Source: Alviniconcha marisindica (lineage: Eukaryota > Mollusca > Gastropoda > Provannidae). From it: a DNA stretch of 64,000 nucleotides. This document shows positions 1 to 10,629 of the stretch, piece by piece. The stretch spans positions 525,001 to 589,000 of the forward strand of contig JABMCL010000194.1 in the NCBI GenBank assembly GCA_018857735.1. Reading direction: 5' to 3'. The notes beneath the pieces were generated by a model. That model did not search any database. It saw nothing but the letters and a program-made list of their open reading frames with translations, and was not told where the DNA came from. Each line of letters starts with the position of its first letter. The first letter of the stretch is position 1. Position numbers and translations under genes: made by a program.

Positions 1-130
1 AAGTGTTGTTATTCTGGTTATGCGTGACTGCATTGTCTCTGTTGTACTCGCTAGGAGATCAAACGGCGGGGTCAGTGTTACGTTGCTGTGATAACGATGG
101 TTCCTAGTTTCAAGATAAATCAGTCTTGTT

Positions 131-235
131 GGTTCACTGTTGCTTTACGTCCGCAGAAACCATAAAGCATATCAGAGACAGGGAGCCCAGGACGGCCCCC
201 TGGACTTTCACACAGCTCCCCAGCTCTGAACCAGG
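131..235 (-). mobile_element. Family A retroposon 3' fragment, copy 1
   Basis: This is one of about 18 dispersed copies of a roughly 100-bp sequence in the window. Read on the minus strand it runs AGCTGTGTGAAAGTC, then CCTGGGCTCCC, then GTCTCTGTGGACGTAAAGCAAC in consensus. The same tail closes a complete tRNA-derived SINE at 31,197-31,504, so I read the family as a SINE or LINE 3' end. This copy has C-rich changes in the middle. It encodes nothing I recognise. Confidence 0.8.
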
Positions 236-664
236 CTTGTAACCAAGAACCACCTGGAACACGGGAGTAATGGTACGGTGTGGTCGTATCAGTGGAAATG
301 ATAAAAATCGCAATCTGAAACATCTTACACGTCGTGTGGCAGACGTCGGCGATGTCATTTGCTGAACACCTTTTTGTTTTAATTTAAATATTTATTTTTG
401 TTGTAGGCTTGGGGTACGGTCAGTATTAGGGTTTATTTGCTGAATGAATGATAAAGAGTGTGGACTCGGTGGGCCCCTGTCGGTTTGACTGGTCATTGCG
501 CCCTCTCTCTCCCCAGAGGTGGGAGCGAGGCATGGCGACCCGTGGACAGCATGTCGGTCCGCGCCTCGCCGTCCGCGCGCTGACGACAGTTCAGGGGAAG
601 TAAGCCGTCGCTGCTCCATGTCGCGGTCTGACGAGACTCCGCTCGTCTCGCTTCTCGCAGCCAG
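236..664. other. Non-repetitive stretch, no gene seen
   Basis: Mixed-composition DNA with a short T/A-rich patch near 370-400. Open frames here are short and end in the neighbouring C-run, so they are not credible genes. Confidence 0.6.

Positions 665-704
<40 letters not shown>
665..704. repeat. Poly-C run, 40 nt
   Basis: This is the longest of more than 25 G or C homopolymers of 14 nt or more in the window. Frames crossing it give artificial poly-Gly or poly-Pro. Confidence 0.98.
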
Positions 705-844
705 ACTCCCCTTTCTCCTGGATGTACATAATGAAGGCACCGGTCTCTTACCATGGCTGGACTTATTTCGACGATTCTGTTGACTGCAAAATAATGTAAA
801 AACCAAATCGACAGGAATGAATGGTGCTCTCGCTCTCTGTGTAT

Positions 845-970
845 GAATGTATACAAATGATGCCTTGTACCTTTTTGTTTTTAATTATGATTTGTCATTA
901 GCTTAGCAAGGACTAGTTGTTTTGACTGAACCTAAACTACAATCCTTATAAATTAAAGTTTTCGAGTAGT
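845..970 (+). mobile_element. TTCGAG-tailed repeat, copy 1
   Basis: It shares GCAAGGACTAGTT, ACTGAACCTAAACT and AATCCTTRTAAA with copies at 3,531-3,645 and 21,805-21,935. The similarity to the third copy extends upstream through an A/T-rich stretch near 850. It ends in AAAGTTTTCGAG, which looks like a polyadenylation-like signal followed by a short tail, as at the 3' end of a non-LTR element. No coding capacity is seen. Confidence 0.75.
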
Positions 971-1000
971 CTCTGTCTCTGCATCCTCTCTCTGTGTGTC

Positions 1001-1038
<38 letters not shown>

Positions 1039-1041
1039 CCC

Positions 1042-1072
<31 letters not shown>

Positions 1073-1076
1073 GCTC
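971..1076. repeat. Compound TCTG / CT / poly-C microsatellite
   Basis: TCTG and CT repeats are split by a run of about 16 C. The tract follows the TTCGAG-tailed repeat directly, so it may have begun in that element's tail. Confidence 0.95.
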
Positions 1077-1149
1077 TTGCCTCACAGAGTGGGCAGTAGA
1101 CAGAGTGTCATAAATTTGCCGAGGTCACGAGCCTGTTTACGAACATTTG

Positions 1150-1217
1150 CCTGTAAGTGGTAAGTAAGTAATCATGGTGCTTAACGTCCACAGAAACCAT
1201 AAGGTTTATCAGGGACG
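1150..1217 (-). mobile_element. Family A relic
   Basis: The plus strand contains GCTTAACGTCCACAGAAACC and ATCAGGGACGG, the degenerate tail of family A. It is preceded by a short GTAAGTAAGTAA repeat, which resembles the TTACTTACTTAC ends of related tails read in reverse. Confidence 0.6.
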
Positions 1218-1778
1218 GCGTCTGTGAGTGCCGAATCCGCCTTTAAATACGCTACACTGTGAAGAGTAATAATCATAATAGCAGCTTCCAGGAGGCCATG
1301 CTGAAAATACTAATAGTTCTGTTAGTGCCACAGTAATAGCTGCATTGAAGGGGGCGGTGTGTGCCATTGTGCCGCAGCCTGAGCCAGCAGTGTCAGTTTA
1401 TGTGAACGGCACCTTTTCACACGCTGCTACAGTGCACTTCAAAGTGATCATACACTGTGTGTTTTGTCACCGTTGTGTAAAGTTTGCCCTCTCACGCTCC
1501 GAGGACTTACTACTCTGTTATTGTCTATTGTCGTGCTTTCACGCGTAGAACTAGTTTCCAACGAAAGTAGTCTTAGTGATAATGCAGCAGGCAGACGGTT
1601 AAGAGCATTCGGGCTGGAATGGAGCCGGGGTTATTCCGGCTTTTCTGTCATATATACGTGCTTTACCACGGGGCTAAGTGTGCGCGTAACCTTCAAACGG
1701 CGTTGCCGAGGTCAAGTCCAAACGACGAGCCGACGACGACTTTGCTCCTCGCCTCGGTTTCAGTCATAATGGACAAAA
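1218..1778. other. Non-repetitive stretch, no gene seen
   Basis: Overlapping frames of 67-101 codons exist, but I recognise no family and see no splice-site arrangement that supports an exon. Confidence 0.5.
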
Positions 1779-1798
1779 GGGGGGGGGGGGGGGGGGGG
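1779..1798. repeat. Poly-G run, 20 nt
   Basis: An uninterrupted G homopolymer. Confidence 0.97.
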
Positions 1799-2035
1799 TC
1801 TCTAGAACCAGCCTTCTTTAGATTAGCCATCCTTTCTGTCCGTCTGGTAGTTGCCCTCACTTGACATGATTAGCAGAGGGAGAGAGGCCTGACTGGGGTG
1901 TCGTTTGATGGGATTAAAACTGAATGAGAGTTTGCCTGCGTTTGCCTGCGTTGAACTCCGTGCTGGCTGGCGCCTTGTCGGGGGATTAGGTTAAATTGGA
2001 CAATGAAAAGCTCTTGTAAAAGTTTCTCTGTGTCT

Positions 2036-2182
2036 CTGACGCTCTGTCTGTCTCTGTCTCTGTCTGTCTCTCTGTCTCTCTCTGTCTCTGCCGCTACTGT
2101 GGCTAACATAATTTGCTGTGGAGCCAGTATTGCAATTTCTCTCTCCTCTCTCCCCCCCCCCCCCCCCCCCCTTTTTTTTTTT
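2036..2182. repeat. TCTG/CT microsatellite with C20-T10 run
   Basis: A degenerate TCTG/CT tract at about 2,036-2,090. A second CT tract runs directly into about 20 C and then about 10 T (2,152-2,181). Confidence 0.95.
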
Positions 2183-2323
2183 AAAACTCCAGCGATTGTT
2201 TCCAACCCGAAAATTGATCATTTATTTCAGCACAGGTCCAATTCAAATTCTGTCCTTTAAGGGAGTGGAACACTGAACTCTCAACTGTGGATTTGAGTCA
2301 GTTGAGCGTTAAAACTTTGTTTT

Positions 2324-2364
2324 TAAGCGTCCACAGAAACCTCTTACGTTTTAATAGGGACGGG
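2324..2364 (-). mobile_element. Family A relic
   Basis: TTTAAGCGTCCACAGAAACC followed by TAATAGGGACGGGGA matches the antisense family A tail. It then continues into a G-rich segment, as other copies of the family do. Confidence 0.6.
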
Positions 2365-2490
2365 GAAAATGGGGGGTAGGGTGCCTTTGTTGGAGTTTGC
2401 TCGCTCCAGTCGCTTTCCCACACTCCAAAAACGAAATGACCGACCACAACGAGAACAGTAGATGCTGAGGTGGTGGGCAGCTTGCACGTT

Positions 2491-2600
2491 GCTTTACGTC
2501 CACAGAGACCGTAAGGACTGTTAGGGACGGGGAGCCAGGACGGCCACCTCCACTTTCACATGCCGTCAGGCATTTGTAGGACAGAGGAGGTTGCATGCAG
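2491..2600 (-). mobile_element. Family A fragment
   Basis: A well conserved antisense copy: TTGCTTTACGTCCACAGAGA, then GGGACGGGGAGCCAGGACGG, then CACTTTCACA. It ends in a diverged segment before a G run at 2,688. Confidence 0.85.
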
Positions 2601-2686
2601 CTGGAGTGGAGTCCAGTGTCTGGTGAATCATCACCGCTGACCATTAGTCCCTGCACCGCCAGACAGGCAAAGATCACCAATGGCCG

Positions 2687-2687
<1 letters not shown>

Positions 2688-2721
<34 letters not shown>
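2688..2721. repeat. Poly-G run, 34 nt
   Basis: An uninterrupted G homopolymer. Confidence 0.98.
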
Positions 2722-2722
<1 letters not shown>

Positions 2723-2821
2723 TTGGCCAGTTTGTTTGCCTGTGGTCATCAGAGGTTGAACTCGACACAAAGCAGTCTGCTGTCTGACCTGTACCTTGTT
2801 TACAGTCTACAGTTATTCGCC

Positions 2822-3019
2822 CACAGTCGTTCCCTGGTGCCACATTGGCTACAAAGCAGTCGTTCCCTGGTGCCACATTGGCTACACAGCAATCGTTCCC
2901 TGGTGCCACATTGGCTACACAGCAATCGTTCCCTGGTGCCACATTGGCTACACAGCAGTCGTTCCCTGATGCTACATTGGCTACAGTCCACAGCAGTCGT
3001 TCCATGGTGCCACATTGGC
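2822..3019. repeat. 33-bp minisatellite, about 6 copies
   Basis: The core CGTTCCCTGGTGCCACATTG repeats every 33 bp. The fifth and sixth copies carry substitutions and a short insertion. The 33-bp period keeps frames open on both strands, so the 11-residue peptide repeats it encodes are artefacts. Confidence 0.96.
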
Positions 3020-3201
3020 AACACACACACACACAAACACACTCTCTCTCTCCATTTTAAATTTTATTGTGATCTTCTTTTTTTCCTTCTTTTTTCCAGA
3101 CGTCTGTTTAATGTTAAATGCGATGGTTCGCATTGCGTCTGATCTGCTGTCTGTGTAGATCTGGTTTCGTGTTTGGGGTCATCTCTAGACTCCTGGACTT
3201 A

Positions 3202-3205
<4 letters not shown>

Positions 3206-3259
<54 letters not shown>
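3206..3259. repeat. (TG)27 microsatellite
   Basis: An uninterrupted TG tract. Confidence 0.98.
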
Positions 3260-3530
3260 GTGTTGGCTCTTTTGTTTTGTTTTGTTTTTTTGCTGGTTGA
3301 ATTCTTATATGCGTATAATTGAGTGATAATGCACTCTGTGCGTGCACTGTGCACATCTGGCTCTGTGAACAAGCAAATTTTTGTGGGGGTGTTTTTATGC
3401 TCCATATTTATCTTTTCATTCATTCAGGGTTTTTTCTCTTCTTTTTTCTTCTTTTTTTCTGTTTTTTTCTTTTCTTTCTTTCTTCTGTTTCTTCTTTTCT
3501 TTTTCTTCTTTTTTCCCCTTCTTCTCAAGT
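3260..3530. repeat. T-rich and pyrimidine-rich tract
   Basis: TTTTG repeats occur near 3,270-3,290. A run of T and TTC motifs covers 3,428-3,525. The stretch is low in complexity and has no plausible coding frame. Confidence 0.8.
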
Positions 3531-3645
3531 GGCTTGTAAATTTTGTGCTCATCAGTAGCCTAGCAAGAACTTGTTGGACAGGTTTGACCCAACCTAAGCT
3601 ACGATCCTTGTAAAATAAAGTTTTCGAGTTCGAGTTCGAGTTCTC
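3531..3645 (+). mobile_element. TTCGAG-tailed repeat, copy 2
   Basis: It contains CTCATCAGTAGCCTAGCAAG, CCCAACCTAAGCTACGATCC, then TTGTAAAATAAAG and a clear tail of three TTCGAG units (3,623-3,643). The AATAAA-like signal just before a short tandem tail supports a non-LTR 3' end. Confidence 0.8.
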
Positions 3646-4712
3646 CTGTTTAAAACCTGAAATAAAATCCGATACGACTGGAAGGACTCTGAGATGATAC
3701 CTGAAAGAGGACGGGAAGGCTGTACAGGTATGAATACCACTTTACTGTGGTCCAGATGGTGAAAATTAAAATCGAAGTTTACATTGGAACCAGTGACAAA
3801 GGGAAGGATTTTGGGGTTGGGGTGGGGGTTGGCGTCTAGTTCTATCCCCACCCGAGACGGAGTTTCAATGGGTTGTTGATTCCGATGTCTGCTTGGAGCA
3901 GTCCCAGCATTCCGCTGCTGGCGTTGGGTACAATTCCAGCCGCCAATTTCACGGGTGCGGGCGTAAAAAGGTGCAACATCTCCCTGCTCGTAGACAGAGA
4001 GGGAGACCGACCTGTCTCAAGCGAGTATTTCGGGACAGGGAAGAATTTGGCCTGGGGCTGTGAAGCCAAATACGTAGCAGAGTGCGTCTGGTTGATGTGC
4101 AGACGATATGATAGAAGAATGCAAAGTTTCGGTGTTGTTTCTTCAAAAAGAGTTCTTCATATCATCCGCCGTGTTTTATCGTTTAGCGGCTTCGTCACAG
4201 CAGTACTCACTCGAGGGAGACAGGGAGAAGAACAAGCATGCAACAGATACACAGATCAAAACACGGCAGGGGGGAAAATATGGGATAAAAAAAAAAATCG
4301 TGTGGATTTTCGGCAAAGATGCCTTCCTCCTAGCAACGGACCAACGGATACGGCTTTGCAAAGACATTAAAAGCAATATAAGAATATAAAAAATGTCATT
4401 ATTTGGCGCTTTTCCAACACGCACGTCGAGTATGATGTTCGTAACACACGTGTCGTACATTATAAAATCATCCGCAATACATAGCTGACCTGAACTAAAT
4501 AGGCATTTGCCTCAGCACTATCCCGTGTTGCAAATAGCCACCGACCCAGTCTTAATCAGTGTCCCGCTATCCAGCAGGGCTAATAAAGCCCTAAAATGTA
4601 TGGAGTTTCTACAGTTTCACCAGACGTTAAAATTCTGCTGTCCTGGAGTCTTTAACGTGCGCGCGCCGACCCATAGAAAACAGGGACCTTAGTCATCACC
4701 CCGAGACTGGTT
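3646..4712. other. Non-repetitive stretch with one 165-codon frame, no gene recognised
   Basis: A plus-strand frame at 3,873-4,370 is the longest one here that is neither low-complexity nor tandem. It has no hydrophobic segment, motif or repeat that I recognise, and its end is Lys/Arg-rich because of an A run. I treat it as probably chance. An RFX-like half site, CCTAGCAAC, lies at 4,329-4,337. Confidence 0.5.
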
Positions 4713-4727
4713 GGGGGGGGGGGGGGG
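4713..4727. repeat. Poly-G run, 15 nt
   Basis: A G homopolymer in otherwise unique sequence. Confidence 0.95.
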
Positions 4728-4961
4728 TGTCGGTCGGGGGTCGATCGCTACCTGGACAGAGATATATCTATATTCATAACGTTGTGAAAAACTGTCCCGT
4801 TTACGTGTGGCGTTGCATTGTGTTTAATATGGTTCAGGTGTTGTGTGTACGCATACACTCTTGAGACCGTCTCACTCCTCTGCTGCTCCGTGGTTTATGC
4901 ACGCTTGGTATAGGTTATGAGGCGCTCGCGTCGTCTACAGCACACTGACCTGGCAACTGGG

Positions 4962-6455
4962 GGTCGGTCAAGGGCCGAGACAGAGCTCAATGTTCCTTAC
5001 ATATAGACAGAGCTCAGTGTTCTTTATACTGAATAGACAGAGCTGACTGTTCCTTACAAATAGACAGAATGTTCCTTACAAATAGAGCTGAATGTTCCTT
5101 ACAAATAATAATAATAATAGATAACTTTTGTATAGCGCTGGTCTCTGGTGTACACAAACTCACTGCGCTTTACAACATTCTCCAACATTTTCTAAGTTTC
5201 ACAAACACAGTACATATAATTATGACGATTAACAATGTATAATATACAAGTACATGTGTCATATGAGAAGCAGCAGTATATAAAGAAAATGAATCATTAT
5301 ATATTACTACCCACCCTTAATTCCATCCATCCCAGTCCCCACAAATAGAGATAAATGTTCCTTATACTGAATAGATAGAGCTGAATGTACCGTACAAAAA
5401 GAGCTGAATGTTCCTTACAAATAGAGCTGAATGTTCCCCATAAATAGACAGAATGTTCCTTACAAAAAGAGCTGAATGTTCCTTACAAATAAACAGGTTC
5501 CTTAAAAAGACAGAAGCTGAATGTTCCTTATAAATAGACAGAACTGAATGTTCCTTATTAATAAAATGTTTATTATAAGTAGAGCTGAATGATCCTTATT
5601 AATATAGACATAGCTGAATGTTGCTTATAAATAGACATATACATAGACAGAGCTGAATGTTCCTTATTAATAGAGTGTTCCTTATAAATAGACAGAGCTG
5701 AATGTTCCTTGTAGACACATATAAATAATATAAATACACAGAGCTGAATGTTTCTTATAAATAGAGCTGTATGTTCTTTGTAAGTAGCCAGACAGCTGTA
5801 TGTTCCTTGTAAGTAGCCAGACAGCTGTATATTCCTTGTAAGTAGCCATACAGCTGTATGTTCATTGTAAGTAGCTAGACGGAGGTGAATGTTCCTTATA
5901 AACAGACAGAGGTGAATGTTCCTTATGAACAGACAGAGGTGAATGTTCCTTATGAACAGGCAGAGGTGAATGGTCCTTATAAACAGGCAGAGGTGAATGT
6001 TCCTTATAAACAGAGGTGAATGTTCCTTATGAACAGGCAGAGGTGAATGGTCCTTATAAACAGGCAGAGGTGAATGTTCCTTATAAACAGACAGAGGTGA
6101 ATGTTCCTTATGAACAGACAGAGGTGAATGTTCCTTATAAACAGGCAGAGGTGAATGTTCCTGAATGTTCCTTATGAACAGACAGAGGTGAATGTTCATT
6201 ATGAACAGACAGAGGTGAATGTTCCTTATAAACAGACAGAGGTGAATGTTCCTTATGAACAGACAGAGGTGAATGTTCCTTATGACCAGACAGAGGTGAA
6301 TGTTCCTTATAAACAGACAGAGGTGAATGTTCCTTATGAACAGACAGAGGTGAATGTTCCTTATAAACAGACAGAGGTGAATGTTCCTTATGAACAGGCA
6401 GAGGTGAATGTTCCTTATGAACAGGCAGAAGTGAATGTTCCTTATAAATAGGCAG
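4962..6455. repeat. 27-bp minisatellite with an AT-rich degenerate left half
   Basis: The consensus core is AGAGGTGAATGTTCCTTAT. From about 5,880 the units are near-perfect 27-mers that often alternate TTATGAAC and TTATAAAC, which suggests a 54-bp higher-order unit. Left of 5,880 the units are shorter and diverged (GAGCTGAATGTTCC). A 233-bp retroposon interrupts the array at 5,108-5,340. Because 27 is a multiple of 3, long frames read through on both strands (up to 208 codons) as 9-residue repeats. I do not regard them as proteins. Confidence 0.96.
5108..5340 (-). mobile_element. Retroposon fragment inserted in the 27-bp array
   Basis: The insert is flanked by ACAAATA at 5,101-5,107 and 5,341-5,347. 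Removing it and one copy restores the array phase, so this is a target-site duplication. On the minus strand the element ends in AGCGCTATACAAAAGTTATC followed by (TTA)n. Its 3' part carries TTGTAAAGCGCAG. I recall similar GCGCTATA...TTA-type ends on SINE and LINE tails in many marine animals. No tRNA-like head is present, so the copy is probably 5'-truncated. Confidence 0.85.
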
Positions 6456-6975
6456 AGCCGAGACGGGTCAAGAACTTCTTGTGGCTGGATCCGCCGCCTG
6501 TTGTCAGATTAAGGGCCGCATTTATTACAGCGTTGCCAGTCGTCGTCGGCTGTCTAGTCAGCCCCGCCTGCAGGCTGCACGATGGTGGCCCGATAAGTCT
6601 TCCTGTGGACGTCTTCTGCGGTTCGCACCTGTTTCCGCCATTTGTCTCTAGGGGAGTTCTCTTGGGGAGCTGAAGTATTTATTCAAAGAGACGGGGGGAG
6701 AGCGCCAGTCGGCTGGAGAGGTCGGGGCGACGGAAACCTCGATATCAAACGATACAGTCGTATTCCTGTGATGTGCTTTACGTACGTGTTATATTCCCCC
6801 CGCATTTTTTTTTTTTACTCTAGTACTTTGTACTGAATTATTTGGGTATGTATTACTGCTGTTAAGTTAACTGTGGTCGTTTGATATCTAACATTATTAT
6901 TCTTTGCGTTAACTGTATCGTTTTTAAGCTTCAGTAAAATTGTATGTAAAATCTATTTTATTAAACTAATTTTAA
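6456..6975. other. Non-repetitive stretch, no gene seen
   Basis: GC-rich on the left and AT-rich on the right, with a T run at about 6,806-6,816. Short frames only. Confidence 0.5.
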
Positions 6976-7016
6976 GAGAGAGAGAGAGAGAGATAACAGA
7001 CAGACAGAGATTAAGT

Positions 7017-7059
<43 letters not shown>

Positions 7060-7072
7060 ACACACACACACA
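6976..7072. repeat. GA then CA microsatellites
   Basis: A short GA tract and GACA units are followed by a CA tract at about 7,019-7,072 with one interruption near 7,060. Confidence 0.96.
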
Positions 7073-7310
7073 CCTTCACTCTCTCCCGTTGTGGAAGTGC
7101 CTGTTTCGTTTAAGCTGGTTTGATAAGTTTAGGAATTGAGCTGATTCCTGGTTGACTCGGGCTGGTTCAAACAGTGGTGATCAGATTAAACCCAAACCAA
7201 CACAGTAAATTGAATTTTGACTTTGAGGGGTTCGTGCCTTCTTGTGTTTGTGGAGAGTCTTCATCATTGATTTTTTTCTCTTTCTGTCTCACTTGCTGTC
7301 GTACAGAACG

Positions 7311-7391
7311 AGTGCAAATATTTGTCATTGATTGGCTAATCAGTAGTCACGTGTGCAAATATTTGTCATTGATTGACTAATCAGTAGTCAG
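7311..7391. repeat. 41-bp direct duplication
   Basis: Two copies of a unit containing GTGCAAATATTTGTCATTGA, with one mismatch in the following GATTGRCTAATCAG. Confidence 0.95.
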
Positions 7392-7439
7392 CCCCGGCCT
7401 TGCTACTCGTCGCTTATCACGGCCTTTAGGCTTGGTTTT

Positions 7440-7650
7440 TGTGGCAGAGATAGGGCATCTGCTACAGTAGACCTTGGGTGAAAGTTCCTGTGGCAGAGAT
7501 AGACCTTTGGGTGAATGTTCCTGTGGCAGAGAGACCTTTGGGTGAATGTTCCTGTGGCGGAGTTAAGGCATCTGCTACAGTAGACCTTTGGGTGAATGTT
7601 CCTGGGACGGAGATGACATCTGCTACAATAGGCCTTGGGTGGACGATACC
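7440..7650. repeat. Irregular minisatellite sharing a core with the 27-bp array
   Basis: Units of about 32 and 54 bp are built from GACCTTTGGGTGAATGTTCC and GGCATCTGCTACAGTAG. The 13-mer GGTGAATGTTCCT also occurs throughout the 27-bp array about 1 kb to the left. Confidence 0.9.
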
Positions 7651-7830
7651 GAGGCTCAGACATGTGTTGCAGTACATCATGCGCCGGTGAATGCTATTTG
7701 AGTTCAAGAATCGGACCTTTTTGGCAGCGATGCTTTGGCAACATACGCAAGAGACACATAAATGATTCTAACTTGGATCAAAGAGATGAATTTTAACAAG
7801 GATGCATTTGCGACTGTGGACTGTCACTCT

Positions 7831-7864
7831 GTGTGTGTGTGTGTTGGGGGGGGGGGGGGGGGGG
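7831..7864. repeat. GT tract and G19 run
   Basis: Short GT repeats lead into a 19-nt G run at 7,846-7,864. Confidence 0.95.
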
Positions 7865-8344
7865 TGCGTGTTTGTGTGTGTATGTGAATTACACCCGACA
7901 GCACTGTCCTCAACTGTGCACTCCAATTCCGTCGTCCATCGGTCCGTCTCGGAAAGCCGTCAAGCCGTACACTACGTTGTTGGGATCCTCTAGAGTACAC
8001 TCCACAACCCTTCGCGCTCCCGTCTACCACATCCTTCCGTCTGCATTGACACAGTGGCCGTGTGGTTGAGTGCTGTGTCGAGACGCCAAACAGCCAGAGA
8101 ACGGGCCAGATAGGCCCAGTGCCAAAGCCTTGACCTCGGCTGACCCAGTGACCAGGAACACACGCGGACGTGCGGCAGACAAGGGGGGGGGGGGGGGGGG
8201 GGGGGGGGATAGGGACGTTTTTTTTTACATCAACCGACTGTCTTTAACACCCCCACCACACACCCCTTTCCTCTCTCCTCATCTGTAGCACATGACGCCA
8301 TAACGCGTTTCCTTAGCACTTTCTGTACTTTTTGCTTTGGACAG
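7865..8344. other. Stretch with a 26-nt G run, no gene seen
   Basis: A G homopolymer occupies 8,183-8,208 and is followed by T and C runs. The rest is unique sequence with no recognised feature. Confidence 0.6.
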
Positions 8345-8665
8345 GAGTTTGTGACTGGTCAGCCGTCAATCCAGCGATCTAGGGTTTGAATCCTGGACGA
8401 GGCAGGGTAAAAGACTTTCTTTTACTTCTTCCCAGACAGACCCGTCAGTGCCTGTCTCGCCTCCATGTGCACAGCTCGCACTTACTTCATTTCGCACGTT
8501 AAAGATCCCACGTCCGCTTCACTTAGTTCATTCCGCACGTTAAAGATTCCATGTCCGCTTCACTTAGTTCGTTCCGCACGTTAAAGATCCCACGTCCGCT
8601 TTTCATTAAGAGAACAAAGCCTAACGGCCGGTGACCCGAAGACACAGATAACGCAGAGTGGTAGC
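8345..8665 (+). mobile_element. tRNA-derived SINE, family B, with an internal duplication
   Basis: A degenerate tRNA-like head ends in a box-B match, GGTTTGAATCC, near 8,380-8,391. The body has CAGTGCCTGTCTCGCC and GCACGTTAAAGATCCCACG, then CCTAACGGCCGGTGACCCGA near 8,620. The GCACGTTAAAGATCCC segment occurs about 2.5 times with a period near 49 bp (8,488-8,600), so part of the SINE has been tandemly duplicated. I associate the GTTAAAGATCCCACG phrase with SINE-like repeats of marine invertebrates. A second copy lies at 35,115-35,270. Box A is not clear, so the head is judged degenerate. Confidence 0.75.
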
Positions 8666-8810
8666 AGAATAAGAGAACTGTTGATTTGTGGCTGCTCAAA
8701 ATGCAAAATAAAGCAGGATGTCGAGTATGTAACAAGATAAGACCATCGCTGCGGTCGTTTTCGTCATCTTTAATTCGCATGTTTACCTGCACATTGAAAG
8801 AGTACATGGT

Positions 8811-9037
8811 AGGACAGAGAGAGAGAGAGAGAGAGAGATACATAGCTGGACACAGAGAGTTAACGTCTTTGAGTCGACTGGTCGCCCTTCAGTGTATGTG
8901 CGGCAAAATATTACAGCGTAAATTCTGTGTGGGTTGATACACTCGTCACCAACTCCTGATAACACCATAACATTATGACGCCATGCCAGTATCTGACACC
9001 AATGCAGGTTGGGAGATGATTATATCAAGTTGGCGTG

Positions 9038-9089
<52 letters not shown>
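8811..9089. repeat. GA tract (8,811-8,839) and CT tract (9,040-9,089)
   Basis: Two dinucleotide tracts flank about 200 bp of unique sequence. Confidence 0.95.
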
Positions 9090-9092
<3 letters not shown>

Positions 9093-9187
9093 GGGTGAGA
9101 GAGGAAATGCAAGAAAGCGAGAAGCAAAACCACCTCCACAACCTTGCAAGCGGAGTTGTGCCCGCACGGCGTAGCTGCCATTCGTCG

Positions 9188-9350
9188 AGGGTCGTTAGTG
9201 TAATGAGATGAAGCGAGAAACAAAAGGAGTTAATCAGCGCTCGAATGACATCAAAGGAACACGGCAGCGAAGACCTGAATCGCCTGCGGTAACACTCACC
9301 TGGCAGACGGGTAAATGCGAGGTACATAAACTCCAGCAAATGCACATTAT
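9188..9350. mobile_element. Family C dispersed repeat, copy 1
   Basis: It shares GAGTTAATCAGCGCTCGAA, ACCTGAATCGCCTGCGGTAA and CACCTGGCAGACGGGTAAAT with copies at 29,640-29,800 and 57,440-57,575. The type of element is unknown and the ends are not defined. Confidence 0.75.
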
Positions 9351-9435
9351 CAAATAAATGAGATGCAAATGAAAACTGAGCCTGTCGGTGCTTCACGTCA
9401 GTGGGTAGTTTGGGGTGTTTTCCTGTACGAAATAC

Positions 9436-9498
9436 AACACACACACACACACACACTGACACCTTCCCCCCCCCCCCCTCTCTCTCTCTCTCACTCAA

Positions 9499-9553
<55 letters not shown>

Positions 9554-9554
9554 A
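9436..9554. repeat. CA-C-CT-CA compound microsatellite
   Basis: A CA tract, then a C run and CT tract, then a longer CA tract (about 9,499-9,553). Confidence 0.97.
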
Positions 9555-9684
9555 CAAGAAGAAAGGGACAGAAGAAGAAAAAACTGTCTTCCCAAGTTTC
9601 AAAGGTGCGCCTTGCATGATGTGCAGGACAGCCAGGCCTCGTGTCGGGTCGTTAGTGTAACGACAGTCTGGACACTGGACGTAT

Positions 9685-9843
9685 CGGTGCTGGGTCGCGG
9701 CGAGGGGCCTTGGCCGGCCATACCCCACCCAAACCGTCGGTGCTGGGTCGCGGCGAGGGGCCTTGGCCGGCCATACCCCACCCAAACCGTCGGTGCTGGG
9801 TCGCGGCGAGGGGCCTTGGCCGGCCATACCCCACCCAAACCGT
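9685..9843. repeat. 53-bp minisatellite, 3 near-identical copies
   Basis: Copies start at 9,685, 9,738 and 9,791. The unit contains GGTGCTGGGTCGCGGCGAGG and the perfect palindrome TGGCCGGCCA. The near-identity of the copies suggests recent expansion. Confidence 0.97.
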
Positions 9844-10629
9844 CGGGCTTCTTGCTTCCACCAGGAGTTAGCTCCACTGTCTCGGCTCTCACCTTCTCTT
9901 AGCTCGCCGTCGTCGGTTGGACAGTGCTGCACGTGCACCCAGCTCACTTGGTACAGGGCGTCTTGGCGTCTGCATTCTTCTTGTCGGAACAAGCTAAGAC
10001 CCAGACTGGTCGATTTTGACCCGAGTCTGTGGACCTTTCCCACCCTCGCAAATTGCCGCAAGGTCTTCAGCGGACGTGTACAACAAGCCTTTACCCCTGT
10101 CGGAGATCCGTCCTTTCCTAGTCTGTACCAGTGCGCATCTCAAAGTCAGAAAAGGACCTGTCCTTCCCTTGACTGTATCGCTACATGTCTCTGATCGGTA
10201 CATGTCTCTGGCTGGACCACTTAGATAAACATGGCATGATGTCGGAGCACACAGATACAGGCTGTTGGGTCTTGAGAGTTGCTCCACTCCCTCCCCCCCC
10301 CCCCTACCCCCCCACCCCCACTCCCCCAAGCAAACCTTGCTTCTGAATCTGCAGTCCATCTGGCGTTGACGGTCGGTCATCTCCTTGTCGGAGTACAGAG
10401 GCGCAGAGCATACGGGAAAAGTATCTCAGATTGACCCGAGATGCCCTGACCACCCCCTCCCCTTACGGCTTGTAGGGCATCTGAGGTCCGTGTCTGACCC
10501 CAGTTGGCCCAGTGTCCGGCGTGTAGCCGCCCTCAGGCCGCTATTGATCCACGCTGACCCATTTCTCTGGTCACTCGCTCGCCGGACTAGACTGGACCAG
10601 CGCAAAGCACACTGCTGACTAGGCGTCCA
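9844..10629. other. Non-repetitive GC-rich stretch, no gene seen
   Basis: A C-rich run lies at 10,286-10,327. Overlapping frames on both strands include repeat-derived parts, and I recognise no protein family. Confidence 0.5.

Noticed and set aside
3206..3259. His/Thr or Cys/Val repeat proteins from CA/TG tracts (also at 9,499, 23,872 and 27,549)
   Set aside because: These are translations of dinucleotide microsatellites.
3873..4370. A 165-codon non-repetitive plus-strand frame as a gene
   Set aside because: No recognised domain, no clear ATG context or splice support, and overlapping minus-strand frames. Kept only as a note.
5573..6199. A 208-codon minus-strand frame with a 9-residue repeat
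   Set aside because: It is a translation of the 27-bp array.
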